Shown one piece after another: positions 1 through 10,239 of a stretch of DNA of 64,000 nucleotides. A model generated the notes under the pieces. The model searched no databases, was not told the DNA's origin, and worked only from the letters and a program-made list of their open reading frames with translations. Within the stretch, counting starts at the first letter, position 1. Each line of letters opens with the position of its first letter. Origin of the DNA: Odontocerum albicorne (lineage: Eukaryota > Arthropoda > Insecta > Trichoptera > Odontoceridae). The translations under genes and the position numbers were made by a program. Location of the stretch: positions 3,758,217 to 3,822,216 of the forward strand of contig OX463859.1 of the NCBI GenBank assembly GCA_949825065.1. The letters run 5' to 3'.

Positions 1-125
1 AAGAGTTTTCTACATATTAGTTCATGACATACCTGCTGGCAGGCGTCACACGGGAAGACCTTCAAGAAGATGGGAGTCAACATTTCATGAGAGTGGAATA
101 AACAACAAAAAGTGGAAGAAACAGT
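1..125 (+). pseudogene. LINE reverse-transcriptase C-terminal tail, fragment
   Basis: A reading frame across this stretch gives a short basic peptide with the motif GRPSRRWEST, preceded by PAGRRHT. This is the arginine- and proline-rich tail found at the C-terminus of many insect non-LTR retrotransposon polyproteins, and it matches the GRPPKRWRDSW tail seen at 7143-7490 and 47469-48131 in this window. Only about 25 codons survive and the left side is cut by the window edge. It joins directly to a fragment of the foldback family. It is a dead remnant. Confidence 0.6.
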
Positions 126-200
126 ATTTGATAAAACAAGTTACAATGTCTTTAAACCTCCACAATGTTAATGCCTTAACTATAAATAATATAGGATATA
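126..200 (+). mobile_element. Foldback family D, right-end fragment
   Basis: The sequence from the 'gataaaacaagttacaatg' motif through 'ccttaactataaataa' matches the outer right end of the inverted-repeat element at 5790-6225. Only this end is present. Confidence 0.65.
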
Positions 201-204
201 TTAC

Positions 205-495
205 TGTTTATTAAAAAATGTTGATAAGCTTTGACAAAAAACCTGTCATATAAACTGTCCAGCTTTCGTATAACTAATACAAAAAGGTAAGTAATAAATA
301 TTAAAAAACGTTGATAAACTTTGACAAAAATGTTGATAAGCTTTATCAAAATTACGGGACTGTGGTTCGTGATTGATAAGCTTTGACCAAAATGTTGATA
401 AGCTTTATCAAAAAATGTTGATAAGCTTTGACAAAAAACCTGTCATATAAACTGTCCAGCTTTCGTATAGCTAATACAAACAGGTAAGTAAAAAA
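205..495. repeat. Direct repeat of about 78 bp with interspersed near-palindromes
   Basis: Positions about 213-295 and 411-490 are near-identical copies; both contain 'aaacctgtcatataaactg' and end in 'aggtaagta'. Between them the motif 'gttgataagctttatcaaa' (a near-palindrome around AAGCTT) occurs at about 333 and 396, with variants ending in 'ttgacaaaaa'. No coding potential is seen. Confidence 0.8.
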
Positions 496-499
496 TATT

Positions 500-885
500 C
501 TATTCATATTTCTTTGACATAATTTGGCTCGCTATAATATGTATATGTAAAATTCACCTGAATCGTTGGACGACAGACAAAATAAAAACCCGGAAGAGCA
601 TTGTTGAGATGCCACTGAGATCCTTAACAATGAAACGGGGGTAGTTTTTGAGTGATGTCACAAAACGGTGCTAAAGAAATCGGTTGATTGATTAATAAAA
701 GGTTACTGATGGTACCATTTTCAATTACTCAAAAATAATCGAAAAGGTGCGTGCCTCCTTAAAGCGGATTTTTCATTAAAACTACCCTAATAAAATATGT
801 GAATTAATGTTCGCTCATTCATATGTATGATAACTCCTCAACATATCCGATCATAATAATAATAATAAAAACGAAAAATGTTATA
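500..885. other. Unassigned A+T-rich DNA
   Basis: No gene is seen. A weak inverted pair around 'gggtagttttt' (about 640) and 'aaaactaccct' (about 779) could be an old MITE, but I cannot support it. Confidence 0.4.
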
Positions 886-965
886 TTCGCCGTTTATATA
901 GCAACCTCTCGTCAAAAGCGCTCTAAGTTGAGATTCAAATCCACTATCACAGACATATTAAAAAA
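886..965 (-). mobile_element. SINE-like repeat B fragment
   Basis: The order 'cgccgtttatatagc', 'gcgctctaa', 'gattcaaatcc', 'actatca' is shared with copies at 34095-34190 and 51800-51900, and in the opposite orientation with 29075-29150. The 'gattcaaatcc' element resembles a tRNA B box on the minus strand, so a tRNA-derived SINE is likely. Confidence 0.5.
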
Positions 966-1002
966 ATTATAAGTAATATAATTTTTTTACAGACATATTA
1001 AA

Positions 1003-1925
1003 AATTTATGCTAAGCAGAAGATGAGAAGTGAGACCCAAAACATGCGTACGGAGCGTAATACAGCTCTCTATGAATTTATGCTAAGCACAAGATGAGAAG
1101 GGAGACCCAGAACATGCGTAAGGAGCGTAATACAGGTCTCTACGAATTTATGCTAAGCACAAGATGAGAAGGGAGACCCAGAACATGTGTAAGGAGCGTA
1201 ATACAGCTCTCAACGATTTTTTGCTAAGCACGAAATGAGAAGTGAGACCCAGAACATGCGTATTGAGCGTAATACAGCTCTCTACGAATTTGTGCTAAGC
1301 ACGGCATGAGAAGTGAGGCTCAGAACATGCGTAAGGAGCGTAATACAGCTCTCTACGAATTTGTGCTAAGCACGAGTTGAGAAGTGAGACCCAGAACATG
1401 CGTAAGGAGCGTAATACAGCTCTTACGAATTTGTGCTAAGAACGAGATGAGAAGTGAGACCCAGAACATGCGTAAGGAGCGTAATACAGCTCTCAACGAA
1501 TTTGTGCTAAGAACGAGATGAGAAGTGAGGCTCAGAACATGCGTAAGGAGCGTAATACAGCTCTCTACGAATTTGTGCTAAGCACGAGTTGAGAAGTGAG
1601 ACCCAGAACATGCGTAAGGAGCGTAATACAGCTCTTACGAATTTGTGCTAAGAACGAGATGAGAAGTGAGACCCAGAACATGCGTAAGGAGCGTAATACA
1701 GCTCTCTATGAATTTATGCTAAGCACAAGATGAGAAGGGAGACCCAGAACATGCGTAAGGAGCGTAATACTGGTCTCTACGAATTTATGCTAAGCACAAG
1801 ATGAGAAGGGAGACCCAGAACATGCGTAAGGAGCGTAATACAGCTCTCGACGAATTTGTGCTAAGAACGAGATGAGAAGTGAGGCTCAGAACATGCGTAA
1901 GGAGCGTAATACAGCTTTCTGCGAA
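1003..1925. repeat. 71-bp satellite array, 13 monomers
   Basis: Monomers start at 1003, 1074, 1145, 1216 and so on, with a 71-bp step; one or two copies have a 1-bp deletion. The conserved core is 'acatgcgtaaggagcgtaat'. Variant types recur in order: the 'aggctcag', 'gagttgag' and 'gaacgagatg' copies at about 1287-1500 are repeated at about 1500-1711, and the 'cacaagatgagaaggg' pair at 1074-1216 recurs at 1711-1853. This shows block duplication of several monomers. No protein is encoded. Confidence 0.95.
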
Positions 1926-2305
1926 TAAAAATGTTGGCAGAATTATCACAATTAATTAAATTCTTCAAGTATTTACAAGACTTATAACAATATTCTTAAT
2001 ATTTTCTAAGATATATTAATTTTAGTAGTTCTTTATATTAAAATTTCTCATAAACAAGCCGGGCACTGGAAAACATTGTCGTGATTTTGATTGGGTCTTA
2101 AAGTGTTCATATTATTTTCAATGACAAGAGTATATATAATAATTGACACGTGTCATAAACTGATTGATTGAAAACAGGAATTCCGAGTTAGTCAATACGT
2201 AAGTCTACGGTATCAAATAAAAAAAAAATAATGTTGGGAAAGATGAATATATGTTTACATGACTTTTAAATTCTATTTATGTAAACTGTCGCTATGTGGT
2301 TCCCA
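1926..2305. other. Unassigned A+T-rich DNA
   Basis: Nothing recognisable; a short A-tract lies near 2219. Confidence 0.4.
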
Positions 2306-2560
2306 TATGAAGTGTCCTTTAAATTGAGCGATTTTTTTAATTCTTGGGAAAAAACACAGATGGCGTCGCAAACTTGCCTGGGTCTTGTGACATTTGAGAA
2401 GTGTAATGTATGACATTTAATATATAAAAATGGTAATATATATAAAAAATTAATAATAAAATATTATAATATATAAAAAAGTGTAATATATAAAAATGGA
2501 GTCGTATACAATACAACAACGCGTTTAATTTGTTAAATTGTTTTATGTATTGTTACCTCC
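2306..2560 (+). repeat. Dispersed repeat, inverted relative to 60626-60800
   Basis: The order 'ttaattcttggg', 'cacagatggcgtc', 'gggtcttgtgacattt', 'agtgtaatgta', 'tacaatacaac' is matched on the minus strand at 60626-60800. Both copies keep a short frame reading MASxTxLGLVTFxKCNV. The copy here stops soon after and has an A+T-rich insert. Probably an end of a DNA transposon or SINE; the family is not recognised. Confidence 0.7.
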
Positions 2561-2576
2561 GGAAACGGTTATGTTA

Positions 2577-2860
2577 ATTGACCACTAAGATCATGTGATC
2601 TAATACCGTTGGACTGTTTTCTCCGGGGTTACGTGAAAACCCAGGTCTATAAGAATGACCCTCGATCAATTCCTGAGCTGAAGGACGAAATTATTCGCGT
2701 TATTGGTGAGTTAAAAACCGCAATTATGCTAAAATGTCATCGAAATTTTTGATAAAAAAGTGGACATTTGTGGAGCTGCAAAAAGTGGACATTTGGCGGA
2801 TATCGTTTTTTGTGTTTATAAATGTCATACATTATACTTCAATGATCAATAAAAAAAATT
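2577..2860 (+). pseudogene. Mariner/IS630-type transposase C-terminus, decayed
   Basis: The plus strand encodes a recognisable C-terminal piece of a mariner-superfamily transposase. The clearest segment reads GYVKTQVYKNDPRSIPELKD, corresponding to the conserved region that follows the third catalytic aspartate. The upstream sequence still resembles a RSCDLTPLDFF-type motif but contains stop codons (taa at about 2587 and 2602). After a frameshift near 2742, the frame reads FDKKVDIC then SGHLADIVF, the usual ending. The first two catalytic aspartates are absent and no terminal repeats were found. It is the most degraded of three or more mariner-type transposase remnants here and is certainly non-functional. 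Confidence 0.75.
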
Positions 2861-3345
2861 TGAAATCAAAGAAAATTGGGCGTTTGATTCAAGAATAAAT
2901 AAAAATGGAATTAAAAAAACCACTCAATGTGTAATACCCTTTATTTATCATTATTTTTTTTTAAATCTTGGGTTGATGGAGAATCGGTAGAAGGCGCCTG
3001 TCTTAGTAAAGCAACATTCGTGAATGGACAGGTATCCAGATAGTTGAAGGGCTGTTCTGAGATGACAGATAGAGATATTTTCTCAAGAGTGATCCTCAAT
3101 GTAAGGGTGGTAATGAAAAAGAAAGTCTAGATCGGGACTTTCTTAGAATCGAATCCACCATGACAGATTTCCCAGTGAAATCATTAATCTATAGATGTCA
3201 AAGGAAACAACTTGTGGCTTTTTGCTTGTTAACGGACAACTCGTCTACTTCACTGAAATGAATTAAGAACCATTAATTCGCATTTATGTCTTTTTGGTGC
3301 TATGGTAAGTAAGGACCTTATTTTTATTAGTAATGTGTGCCTTTA
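2861..3345. other. Unassigned DNA
   Basis: Mixed composition with no open frame of note. Nothing recognised. Confidence 0.4.
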
Positions 3346-3405
3346 ATACTTGCCTTACTGTGCTAAAAAAATCCCTCAGCCACGGTGCTGGACGTTAAGA
3401 GTACA
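3346..3405 (+). mobile_element. TTAA MITE family E, left-end fragment
   Basis: 'tgccttactgtgctaaaaaa' followed by 'cggtgctg' resembles the left end of the subfamily-2 MITEs at 9623 and 33474. The rest is missing. Confidence 0.45.
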
Positions 3406-3711
3406 GTGAAAAATGTATGTTTTAAATTAAAATTATGCAAAATCTGTTAAGCTATTTTTTATAATTTGCTATAAAAATAATTTTATTATGTATTAAAACG
3501 TCAAATATTCAAATTAAATATGAGTCCTGGCCATTCGCTATCCATCACAGGGTGGCAAGTGTTAAGACCATAAATTATCATTTTTTTTTACTTTTCATAT
3601 ATTTCTAGCTAGTATGTGGACTAATGCAATGCAACACTAGCCCTAAATTAAAAAAATACATAGAAAAATCACTGTATCAAATCTAAAAACACTATTTTTA
3701 TTAATTTATTT
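3406..3711. other. Unassigned A+T-rich DNA
   Basis: Nothing recognised. Confidence 0.35.
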
Positions 3712-3862
3712 ACTTAACACTTCGTTGTATTATACTACTCGTATAATAATTTTGATAGCTTATTGTGAAGTGACAACCTCTTCCATTTACTCAACACTTC
3801 GTTGTATTATACTATAATAATTTTGATAGCTTATTGCGAAGTGACAATCTCTTCCATTAAAC
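3712..3862 (-). repeat. Tandemly duplicated LINE/SINE 3' tail
   Basis: Two copies of a roughly 70-bp unit ('caacacttcgttgtattata' through 'acaatctcttccatt') lie head to tail. On the minus strand the unit resembles the shared tail of LINE family F and SINE A: a 'tggaagagattg' motif, 'gcaataagc', then 'agtgtt'. Confidence 0.65.
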
Positions 3863-4394
3863 CAGATATAAATAAATAAAGGAAAATATTTAAAAAAAAA
3901 ATTGTACACAATTCATCAACAATCTATGTACATAATAAAAATTAAATAAAAGTATCATCAATCAAACAGAAAAAAGGATAGTTGGGAGAAAAGGGAAAGT
4001 GAAAATCTTTTATGCAAATTATAAAAAATAAAGATACAGTAAAGGAAAACAGTAAAATACATCTAAATAATACGGACAGCAAATATTTTGATACTTTTCA
4101 CGAAATTCCGTTTCGATCAGTCGAGCAGTAAGGGTTCAAAAGGACAATAGATTGAAATTTCTCATAGTGTTATAACTTAAGGACAACGACATGGCATTTT
4201 TTTTTAAATTTTAATAAAATTATTTATTTATTTAATATGAGGACAGAATTAATAATAATACAGCATAAGTTAAAAGACATGCGTTTTAATAATCATAAAA
4301 TAACCTTTTCCCTTCCCCCACCATGCTTATTTACTTTGCTCCGATACCATAGACCTGCTGGCTGACTAACTAAGAATTCCTGTTTTAAGTCAGC
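3863..4394. other. Unassigned A+T-rich DNA
   Basis: A-rich, with no coding or terminal-repeat signal. Confidence 0.35.
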
Positions 4395-4990
4395 CCGCTT
4401 ATCTTCTTCTTCCTCCTCTTGGTCTAGGTCGTATGATCTGTTTGTGACGGTGGGCTGTCCTGGGATGATGACGACCAGCTGTCATTCCATGTTTTCGGCG
4501 GTCTTCCTGGTAATCTCCTGCTGCTAGGGTTTTCAGTCTTAGCAATTTTCGCAAGTATCGTATCCTCCATGCGGTCTACGTGATCCCTCCAGAAGCGCCT
4601 TCTGCTTGTTCTCTACCTCACCATGTCTTCAACACCACAGACAGACCTTATCGACTCATTTCTGATCCGATCTCTAAGAGTTCTGCCTGCGATGGAGCAT
4701 AGGGTTCTCATTTCCGCCCCTCTGAGAAGGTTTTATGTCCTGTTAGTATCGGCTCTCATCCCATATGTCATGATGGGGTGGACGCATGTCTTATATATTC
4801 TGACCTTACTTTCGGTAAGCATGTGTAGTTTCTCCATGTAGTGTCCCGCAGGCAGCCAGCCAAAGCTATCGTTTTATTAGGCTGTGCTCGTACTTCACTT
4901 TATAGGTTGCTGGAGATCTCTACACCTAGGTAAGTGAATCGCAGGACTTGCTCAATATGTACGTTATCGAACCCGCTTATGTCATAATTA
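4395..4990 (-). pseudogene. LINE reverse-transcriptase C-terminal fragment
   Basis: The minus strand carries a broken open frame related to the reverse-transcriptase fragment at 47469-48131. RC of about 4742-4800 reads IYKTCVHPIMTYGMRADTNR, the segment at the end of the polymerase thumb region of many insect non-LTR retrotransposons. Farther along, degenerate matches to the ERxxRRFWRDHVDRM and GRPPKTWND-type tail can be made out with frameshifts. A run of 'cttcttcttcctcctctt' at about 4402-4419 would be the (AAG)n-type tail on the minus strand. The upstream reverse-transcriptase core and endonuclease are missing, so this is a 5'-truncated dead copy. Confidence 0.7.
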
Positions 4991-5571
4991 AATGTCATAA
5001 TTAAATGTTCTTATCGCTGATTTAAAAAAACAACAATATCTAGATATAGGCGAAATATGACCTCATAAATGTAAAGCGGTAGGTCATTAATGCCAATCTT
5101 CCATCTGAAAATATTATTTTCAATCTTTTCACGTGGGTGTATAGTCAATTAATAATCCTACTAACGGGCAGTCACGGCCGATCTTGAGGTGCGCTAAACC
5201 GGAGAAATAATTCGCAATAATTAAATTATATATTCGCAAACATGACTTCCAAAAATGTTAAATATTTGTATAGATTATATATGTATAAGAATACTAACAA
5301 ATAGTACGAGTATTTTTATTTAAGTGAAAATTTAAAAAAAATTAAAAAACACTAAAAAATCCTTTCAAATTGACCGGCCAAGTTTGCTAATACTACCGGA
5401 GCGATCTCCAATACGCACCGGACGGAAACGCCAATTCATAAAAGGCAGACAGAGACTTACAGTAAACCGTGAGACAGCGATATTTTATATTCGCTCAGCG
5501 TCTCGAGATACGTTGGTGCTCGGGACCGGCCGCCAATGCTTACGGCCTATGGGAGTGGAATATGGTCGTTG
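4991..5571. other. Unassigned DNA with a small tandem repeat
   Basis: A 13-bp unit 'atgtcataattaa' is repeated twice at about 4979-5004. The stretch 5370-5560 is richer in G+C than its surroundings and holds a 62-codon frame without recognisable similarity. Confidence 0.4.
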
Positions 5572-5785
5572 AAAAATACTGAAAACAGCTGCACCAATGC
5601 TCTAGATATGCATGCATTTAGAAGAATATACGGGGCAACAATGTATGACAGAAAAATAAAAAAAGTTTTTCAGGATGGTTGTGAACTTAAGGTAGATGTA
5701 TTGAATCAAATTAAGTACTATATATCACCCTGAGATGGTTAAGGCACGTTGAACAAATGAATGAAAATATACAGACCAAAAAAAT
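5572..5785 (+). pseudogene. LINE family C, 3' coding fragment
   Basis: The plus strand encodes a decayed piece of LINE family C, which occurs at least fifteen times in this window. Recognisable segments are a cysteine- and leucine-rich start (NALDMHAFRRIYG), TMYDRKIKK, then 'ctgagatggttaaggcacgttgaacaaatg', which gives LRWLRHVEQM in the next frame. This is the RWFGHVERM motif near the C-terminus of RTE-like non-LTR polyproteins. The copy ends where the foldback element at 5790 begins. Confidence 0.65.
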
Positions 5786-5789
5786 ATAA

Positions 5790-6225
5790 ATTATTTGTTT
5801 TAACAAACACTGTTTATTCCACTTTTTTGTAATAATATAACCCTACCGGTTTCAAGACTTTCACCTCATCATCAGGGGAGCATAAACAAAACTGAATTAT
5901 GTTCGAACTGGTACCGATATACACGTTTCTAACGGTAAACAATCTCATACTCAGCAGCGGAGACAATATCATACTCGCTGAGATTGTCTCATCCCTCCTT
6001 TCACCCCCAGTCCTCAACCCTAATTTTTACCGTTAGAAACGTGTATCTCGGTACCAGTTCGAACCGAATTCAGTCTTGTTTCTGGTCCCCTGATGATGAG
6101 GCAAAAGCCTTGAAACCGGTAGGGTTATACCGTTACAAAAAAGTGGAATAAACAGTGGTTGATAAAACAAATTAAAATGTCTTTAAACCTCCACAATGCC
6201 TTAACTATAAATAACATACAAATAT
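5790..6225. mobile_element. Foldback family D, complete inverted-repeat element
   Basis: Two inverted arms of about 150 bp (about 5793-5945 and 6028-6180) flank a short centre. Each arm runs through the 'aacactgtttattccacttt' block, then 'ccctaccggtttcaag', 'cacctcatcatcagggga', 'gttcgaactggtaccgata' and 'cacgtttctaacggtaaa'. The right side continues through 'cctccacaatgccttaact'. No coding sequence is present, so it is non-autonomous. The arm holds a hammerhead-like core discussed in the findings. Other copies are at 126, 11150, 21950, 26435, 30950 and 31700. Confidence 0.85.
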
Positions 6226-6261
6226 ACATTGTTAATTTAAGTGCAAGGTGGGGTAGATAAT

Positions 6262-6365
6262 GGCCGAAGGAGCACGGTTGGACCAAAGGAGTAATATTAT
6301 GAAAGAAAGAAATGTAAAAAGTTAGAAAAATCGTATAGGTTCTGTGAGAAAGTATACCTGTGGTT
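6262..6365 (+). pseudogene. LINE family C, tail fragment
   Basis: The frame 'ggttggaccaaaggagtaat' through 'atgtaaaaagttag' reads WLDQRSNIMKERNVKS then stop, matching the WLDQVNDILKERNVKS tail of other family C copies. Confidence 0.6.
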
Positions 6366-6439
6366 CAGTATTGTGGATGAAAATGAAGAAAGAATAGGTC
6401 TACGTATAGCTAAGGTAAAACCTTCCCACAATCAGTTTT

Positions 6440-6844
6440 TTTTCTTCTTAGAAATCGTTAATTCCGGAACAGCGAGCCCATTATTCATTGCGAAAATTTG
6501 AAAATCGATATTTTCGCGTGTTCGTCGCTCGAAATATCCGCGAGAAACCAATTTATCTGAAATTCACTCCTTGAAATGGGTGTATTACATCGCATGCTTA
6601 AAAAGTTACCATTGTTTTCATTGAAATGTGTTATTTTCGGCAAACATTTGAACTTAGTGTTACAAACGTTATCATGTAATAAATCAAAGAGCTCTTGATA
6701 AATAGGGGTAGCGAGCTGAAATATGCTGGACTATTTTCAACACAGCCTGAGATTCTTCTGTCTGAAAAAAAGAAAACTCACATTTTTCTTAGAATAATTT
6801 TATTTCATTTTGGGTCCATTTCGTACAGTGCTCATTATATCATC
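6440..6844. other. Unassigned DNA
   Basis: Nothing recognised; no open frame of note. Confidence 0.35.
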
Positions 6845-6912
6845 TTGGGTCGGCGAATTTGGTTTAACGGTTAGCAGTCCGGTTTAATAAACGAGCGCTA
6901 TAGGTTCGATTC
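6845..6912 (+). mobile_element. tRNA-like SINE head
   Basis: 'ggtttaacggttagcag' resembles a tRNA A box and 'ataggttcgattctt' a B box, spaced as in a tRNA. The flanks do not close an acceptor stem, so I read it as a SINE head rather than a tRNA gene. Confidence 0.5.
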
Positions 6913-7142
6913 TTAACGTTTTTTTATCTCCTGACTGATTTTACTCTTAGACTGTTTTACATATGAATTAAAGTGTTTTAAAAAATAATTAATATGACTG
7001 TCAGACGGCATCATAGAAAATCAAATGATGAAGTTTTCAATAAAGAAAACTACTATAGCATTGAGATTCTGGTGTCGTTTTCGTTGCTCTGAACACGTAG
7101 CTCTCATGTCTGAATAAAGATCCCCAAAAAGTATATTCTGGT

Positions 7143-7490
7143 GATGCAGAATAAAACACGGTGGGCAGCTCAACAAAATCTCTCCTGAGAACCTCGGAAA
7201 TGAAAACACTGAGATGTATAACCGGAAACACACTAAGAGATAGAATCAGAAACACCGAAATAAGGAGAAAGTGTAGTACGGAAGACATCTTCAGGTGGGG
7301 AAGACAACGAAGGCGATACTGGAACGAACATGTAAACAGAATGCAAGACGACAGACTTCCACGTGTCACCCTTCAAGGGAACCCAGCCGGAAAAAAATTA
7401 CCGGGAAGACCTCCGAAGAGATGGCGTGACAGCTGGCAGTCCACGTCACAAGAAGGGGAACAAGCGGAACAAACAGATCATGATCTATAG
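7143..7490 (+). pseudogene. LINE reverse-transcriptase C-terminal domain, 110 codons open
   Basis: An open frame encodes the C-terminal region of a non-LTR retrotransposon polyprotein. Visible in order are LLRTSEMKTLRCITGNTLRD, RWGRQRRRYWNEHVNRM and PGRPPKRWRDSW. The same order and spacing occur in the minus-strand copy at 47469-48131, so both belong to one lineage. The frame has no upstream polymerase core, and the sequence before 7143 is unrelated, which fits 5' truncation during target-primed reverse transcription. The frame ends at a stop at about 7488, followed by A-rich DNA. It would not make an active enzyme. Confidence 0.8.
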
Positions 7491-7495
7491 GAAGA

Positions 7496-8334
7496 GAAAT
7501 AAGAAGGGCAGCTCAAGATATATAAAAATGTACAGCGTGAGCTTCTTAAAAAAACATTGATGCTCAGCACAACTACGAGTTAACAGCAGCAGATAAAACC
7601 AAATGGTGTAGAACTGTTGCTTATTATCAGGGAACCATTGGAGAGAGAAGATGCACATAAGCTGCAAGTGATATAGCATCTTGCTCTATATGTAATAGCA
7701 CATGGCTATCACAAATTGACTTTCATATGTGTATTCACCATCGGTTGCATCAACGTCAAGTACCTACCCTTATTTGTATTGTGCCTTCATTAATACTCAT
7801 CACGGGTAATAAGCATTCAAATTTATGTTATTTATTAAAATGTTACTAAGTAGCACAAAAATGGTGGTGTATAAAACTCTTCCTTACAAAAGGCGCTAGA
7901 AAATAAAATCTGCCGATTATCTTAGAATTTTGCTGTCTGCACTATAATTAATTGGGATTTAATCTGTTACGAGTGTTTTTGCTTAAGTATCTATACAACA
8001 TCTTTTACAAATAAACTATTATATGTCATTTTTTTCCACAAAATGTCGGACATTTTTCCTATCTGATGCCGTTTGTCTTATTTAATATTGCCACAAAATG
8101 TCCATTGACAAAAAATTTTATTTTTAATCTCATAATTTTTTTAAAAGATAAATATGAATTTTGCAATGTCTCTTTAAAGGGCAAAAATATTGTTTTCAAA
8201 CGAGTATTCATTTGTGACAGTATATTAAATTTGCAGATGAACCTTCTCCAGTAAATTTGTTTAAATTGAGATGACCAAGATATCGTTTTGTATGACGATA
8301 AAACGAACGAAATCTGTGGCATTCAATTTCCGTG
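7496..8334. other. Unassigned A+T-rich DNA
   Basis: No recognisable gene; several short frames on both strands look like chance. Confidence 0.4.
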
Positions 8335-8490
8335 GTTAACGCCTTCCATAGCCAACACCCTCCATGCCTAGTTGTTACGACGCATGTCCTGTAATCCAGA
8401 TGTTGCTGGTTCAATTATCGATAGTACCCGAAAAAAAGGATCCAAGTCTGGTTTAAAAGTTCGTCTGATAACAACACTCACACGCGCTAG
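8335..8490 (+). mobile_element. SINE A (tRNA-derived), diverged
   Basis: A-box-like 'tgcctagttgttacgacgc', B-box-like 'ctggttcaattatc', then 'aagtctggtttaaaagttcg', match the head and body order of the copies at 46355 and 62238. Confidence 0.5.
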
Positions 8491-8589
8491 AGTTGTTGCC
8501 TGTTCAAGTGCGGTAGTGTTTCAAATATATACGACCGTGAACTGTGAATAACGTGCATAATTTATTGGTTTTAAGCCCAAAGGCTCAAT

Positions 8590-8775
8590 TATGAAAGTCG
8601 AAGAAAATATTGTCTTCCAGCAGTAGACGTCAGAGAAATCGTAGGAACTGTATGAAAGATGTATGAATTTAGAAGAGCTAAAATTTGTGTGTCGTGAGAG
8701 AAAAGTCAAGCTCTCTCTCTCTCTCTCTCTCTACCTAAGCAGGGAAACGGCGTGATGGTGTGTGTGTGTAAAAAA
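8590..8775 (+). mobile_element. LINE family C 3' tail containing a (CT)n run
   Basis: 'agaaatcgtaggaactgtatg' (in pieces), 'gaagagctaaaa', 'gagaaaagtcaagctct' and 'agggaaacggcgtgatggt' follow the tail order of family C. A CT microsatellite of about 12 units at 8711-8734 has expanded within the tail. Confidence 0.6.
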
Positions 8776-8867
8776 TATTGTGACTTTACACTACTTTTCT
8801 TCGCTTATTATTAATCCAACTGCAGTTCCTTTATTTTCATAACAGTTTTCTTTATTGATTTCATAAC

Positions 8868-9210
8868 AATGTTGATGTATGGTTGCGAGACATGGTGCAT
8901 AGGCAAAAGGGATCAAAAAAGATTGGAGGCCTTCGAGATGTGGACCTATAGTTCTCAGCAGGATCGAAGAAACCAGCCACCTGTCAAACATCATATCGGA
9001 AAGGCGTGCAGAATGGATAGGTCATATGCTGCAACATGAAAATCTCCTGCACTTTATACTGGAGGGAATGATTGAGGGATCGAATGGCAGAGGGCGTCCT
9101 CGCCAGGAGAATCTGGAGCAAATATGCCCCGGTATGGACTGCACTTCCTATACAGAGCGGAGTGGAAGAGAAGATGCAGAGAAGATGCATTGAAACTGAA
9201 GAAGAATAAC
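8868..9210 (+). pseudogene. RTE-like LINE C-terminal fragment
   Basis: The plus strand encodes, with frameshifts, the C-terminal part of a non-LTR retrotransposon. It starts at the LMYGCETW motif (the end of the polymerase region), then KRDQKRLEAFEMW. After a frame change come RRAEWIGHMLQHENLLHFIL and EGMIEGSNGRGRPRQENLEQ. This is a different lineage from the PGRPPKRWRDSW type and closer to the fragment at 42725-43095. The tail 'ctgaagaagaataac' follows. It is a broken 5'-truncated copy. Confidence 0.75.
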
Positions 9211-9287
9211 AGTTTTCGATGACGCGAGTTTTTAGGTAAAAAGAAGTTGATGATGGGGAGTCAGTACCTAACGAGGACGATACAGTT

Positions 9288-9505
9288 ATATAAGGTTATT
9301 TGGAGTGTTGTACCACGTAGTTATTCTTATGATGCCGACGTTTCGAAAACCTTGCAGTTTACAGCTTTAGAGCTTGTTTGTAGGCAACTTTGCCATTCGA
9401 TTATAAACAAACCCTGAAGTTGAAAACTGCTACGTTTTCGAAACGTTGTCATCGCAAGCCAAACCACAAAGTGTAACACTTCAAAAGATCTTATACGATT
9501 AACAC
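9288..9505. mobile_element. Imperfect foldback MITE
   Basis: Two arms of about 95-100 bp are inverted copies. The left arm has 'gatgccgacgtttcgaaaac' and the right arm 'gttttcgaaacgttgtcatc', flanked by matching 'ggagtgttgtac' and 'gtgtaacacttc' segments. There is no coding content. Target duplication was not resolved. Confidence 0.6.
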
Positions 9506-9622
9506 AAATAACTGTGAAGCCTTAACACATATCTGTATAAGTAACACGTTATTATTTTTTTATTAAAAACATATTTACATTAAACCAAAAAGGTTAACAA
9601 TTTTTTAATTATTATTTATTAA

Positions 9623-10236
9623 CCTTTTCCTTCCTGTGATAAAAAAATCCACTCGTTTCGGTGCTGTGTATTCAATACACATCAACACATGTAAAGATGA
9701 GCGATTTAAAATCGGAAAATTAAGAATATTCATAGCCAATCGCTTAAATTAATAAAATTTGACGTCAAAAGTGATAATAATTTTAATTTAATTGCTGAAA
9801 ACGTGAAAAAACATCAGCCGACGTTCACAAATTGGGCAAAGAGACCACCTCAAATGAATGCCCGAGAGCTACTGAAGCGAGGGAAGCGAGCGAACTGAGA
9901 TTCTATTTCTTGCATTCCCATATACCGAAGAAGAGTGAGAGTAAGACGTGAATAACGTCGCTTCTCACCAATAGCGGTTTTTTTAGAATGAATATACCTA
10001 CGTCACACACTGGCACACATTTGATTGTATTGGTGAATGTATTCCCGATTTTCACAAAATATCTCTGATGTGGCCGATAAGTGCTAATTATAATTAATAT
10101 AATTATTTCATTCAATGCGTAAATGTATAACGGAGGAAAACCTAAAATCTGAACCCAGTATTTATTATGTTTATAGAGATATTCAAGTTTTTAGAAATAA
10201 AGTGTGTACTAGTTACACGTCACAGGGAAGGAAGGG
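9623..10236 (+). mobile_element. TTAA MITE family E, subfamily 2 (piggyBac-like)
   Basis: The left flank is TTAA (9619-9622) and the left end is 'ccttttccttcctgtg'. The right end is 'cacagggaaggaaggg', followed by 'taaa', a one-base variant of TTAA. The ends form imperfect terminal inverted repeats beginning CCnTT. About 614 bp with no transposase. The TTAA target and C-run ends point to the piggyBac superfamily. Full-length relatives are at 33474 and 37140. Confidence 0.75.
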
Positions 10237-10239
10237 TAA

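Noticed and set aside
1003..1925. CRISPR-like regular repeats
   Set aside because: Whole monomers repeat with no unique spacers, and the sequence is eukaryotic; it is a satellite.
7037..7369. A 110-codon minus-strand frame
   Set aside because: It is the shadow of the LINE reverse-transcriptase fragment on the plus strand.
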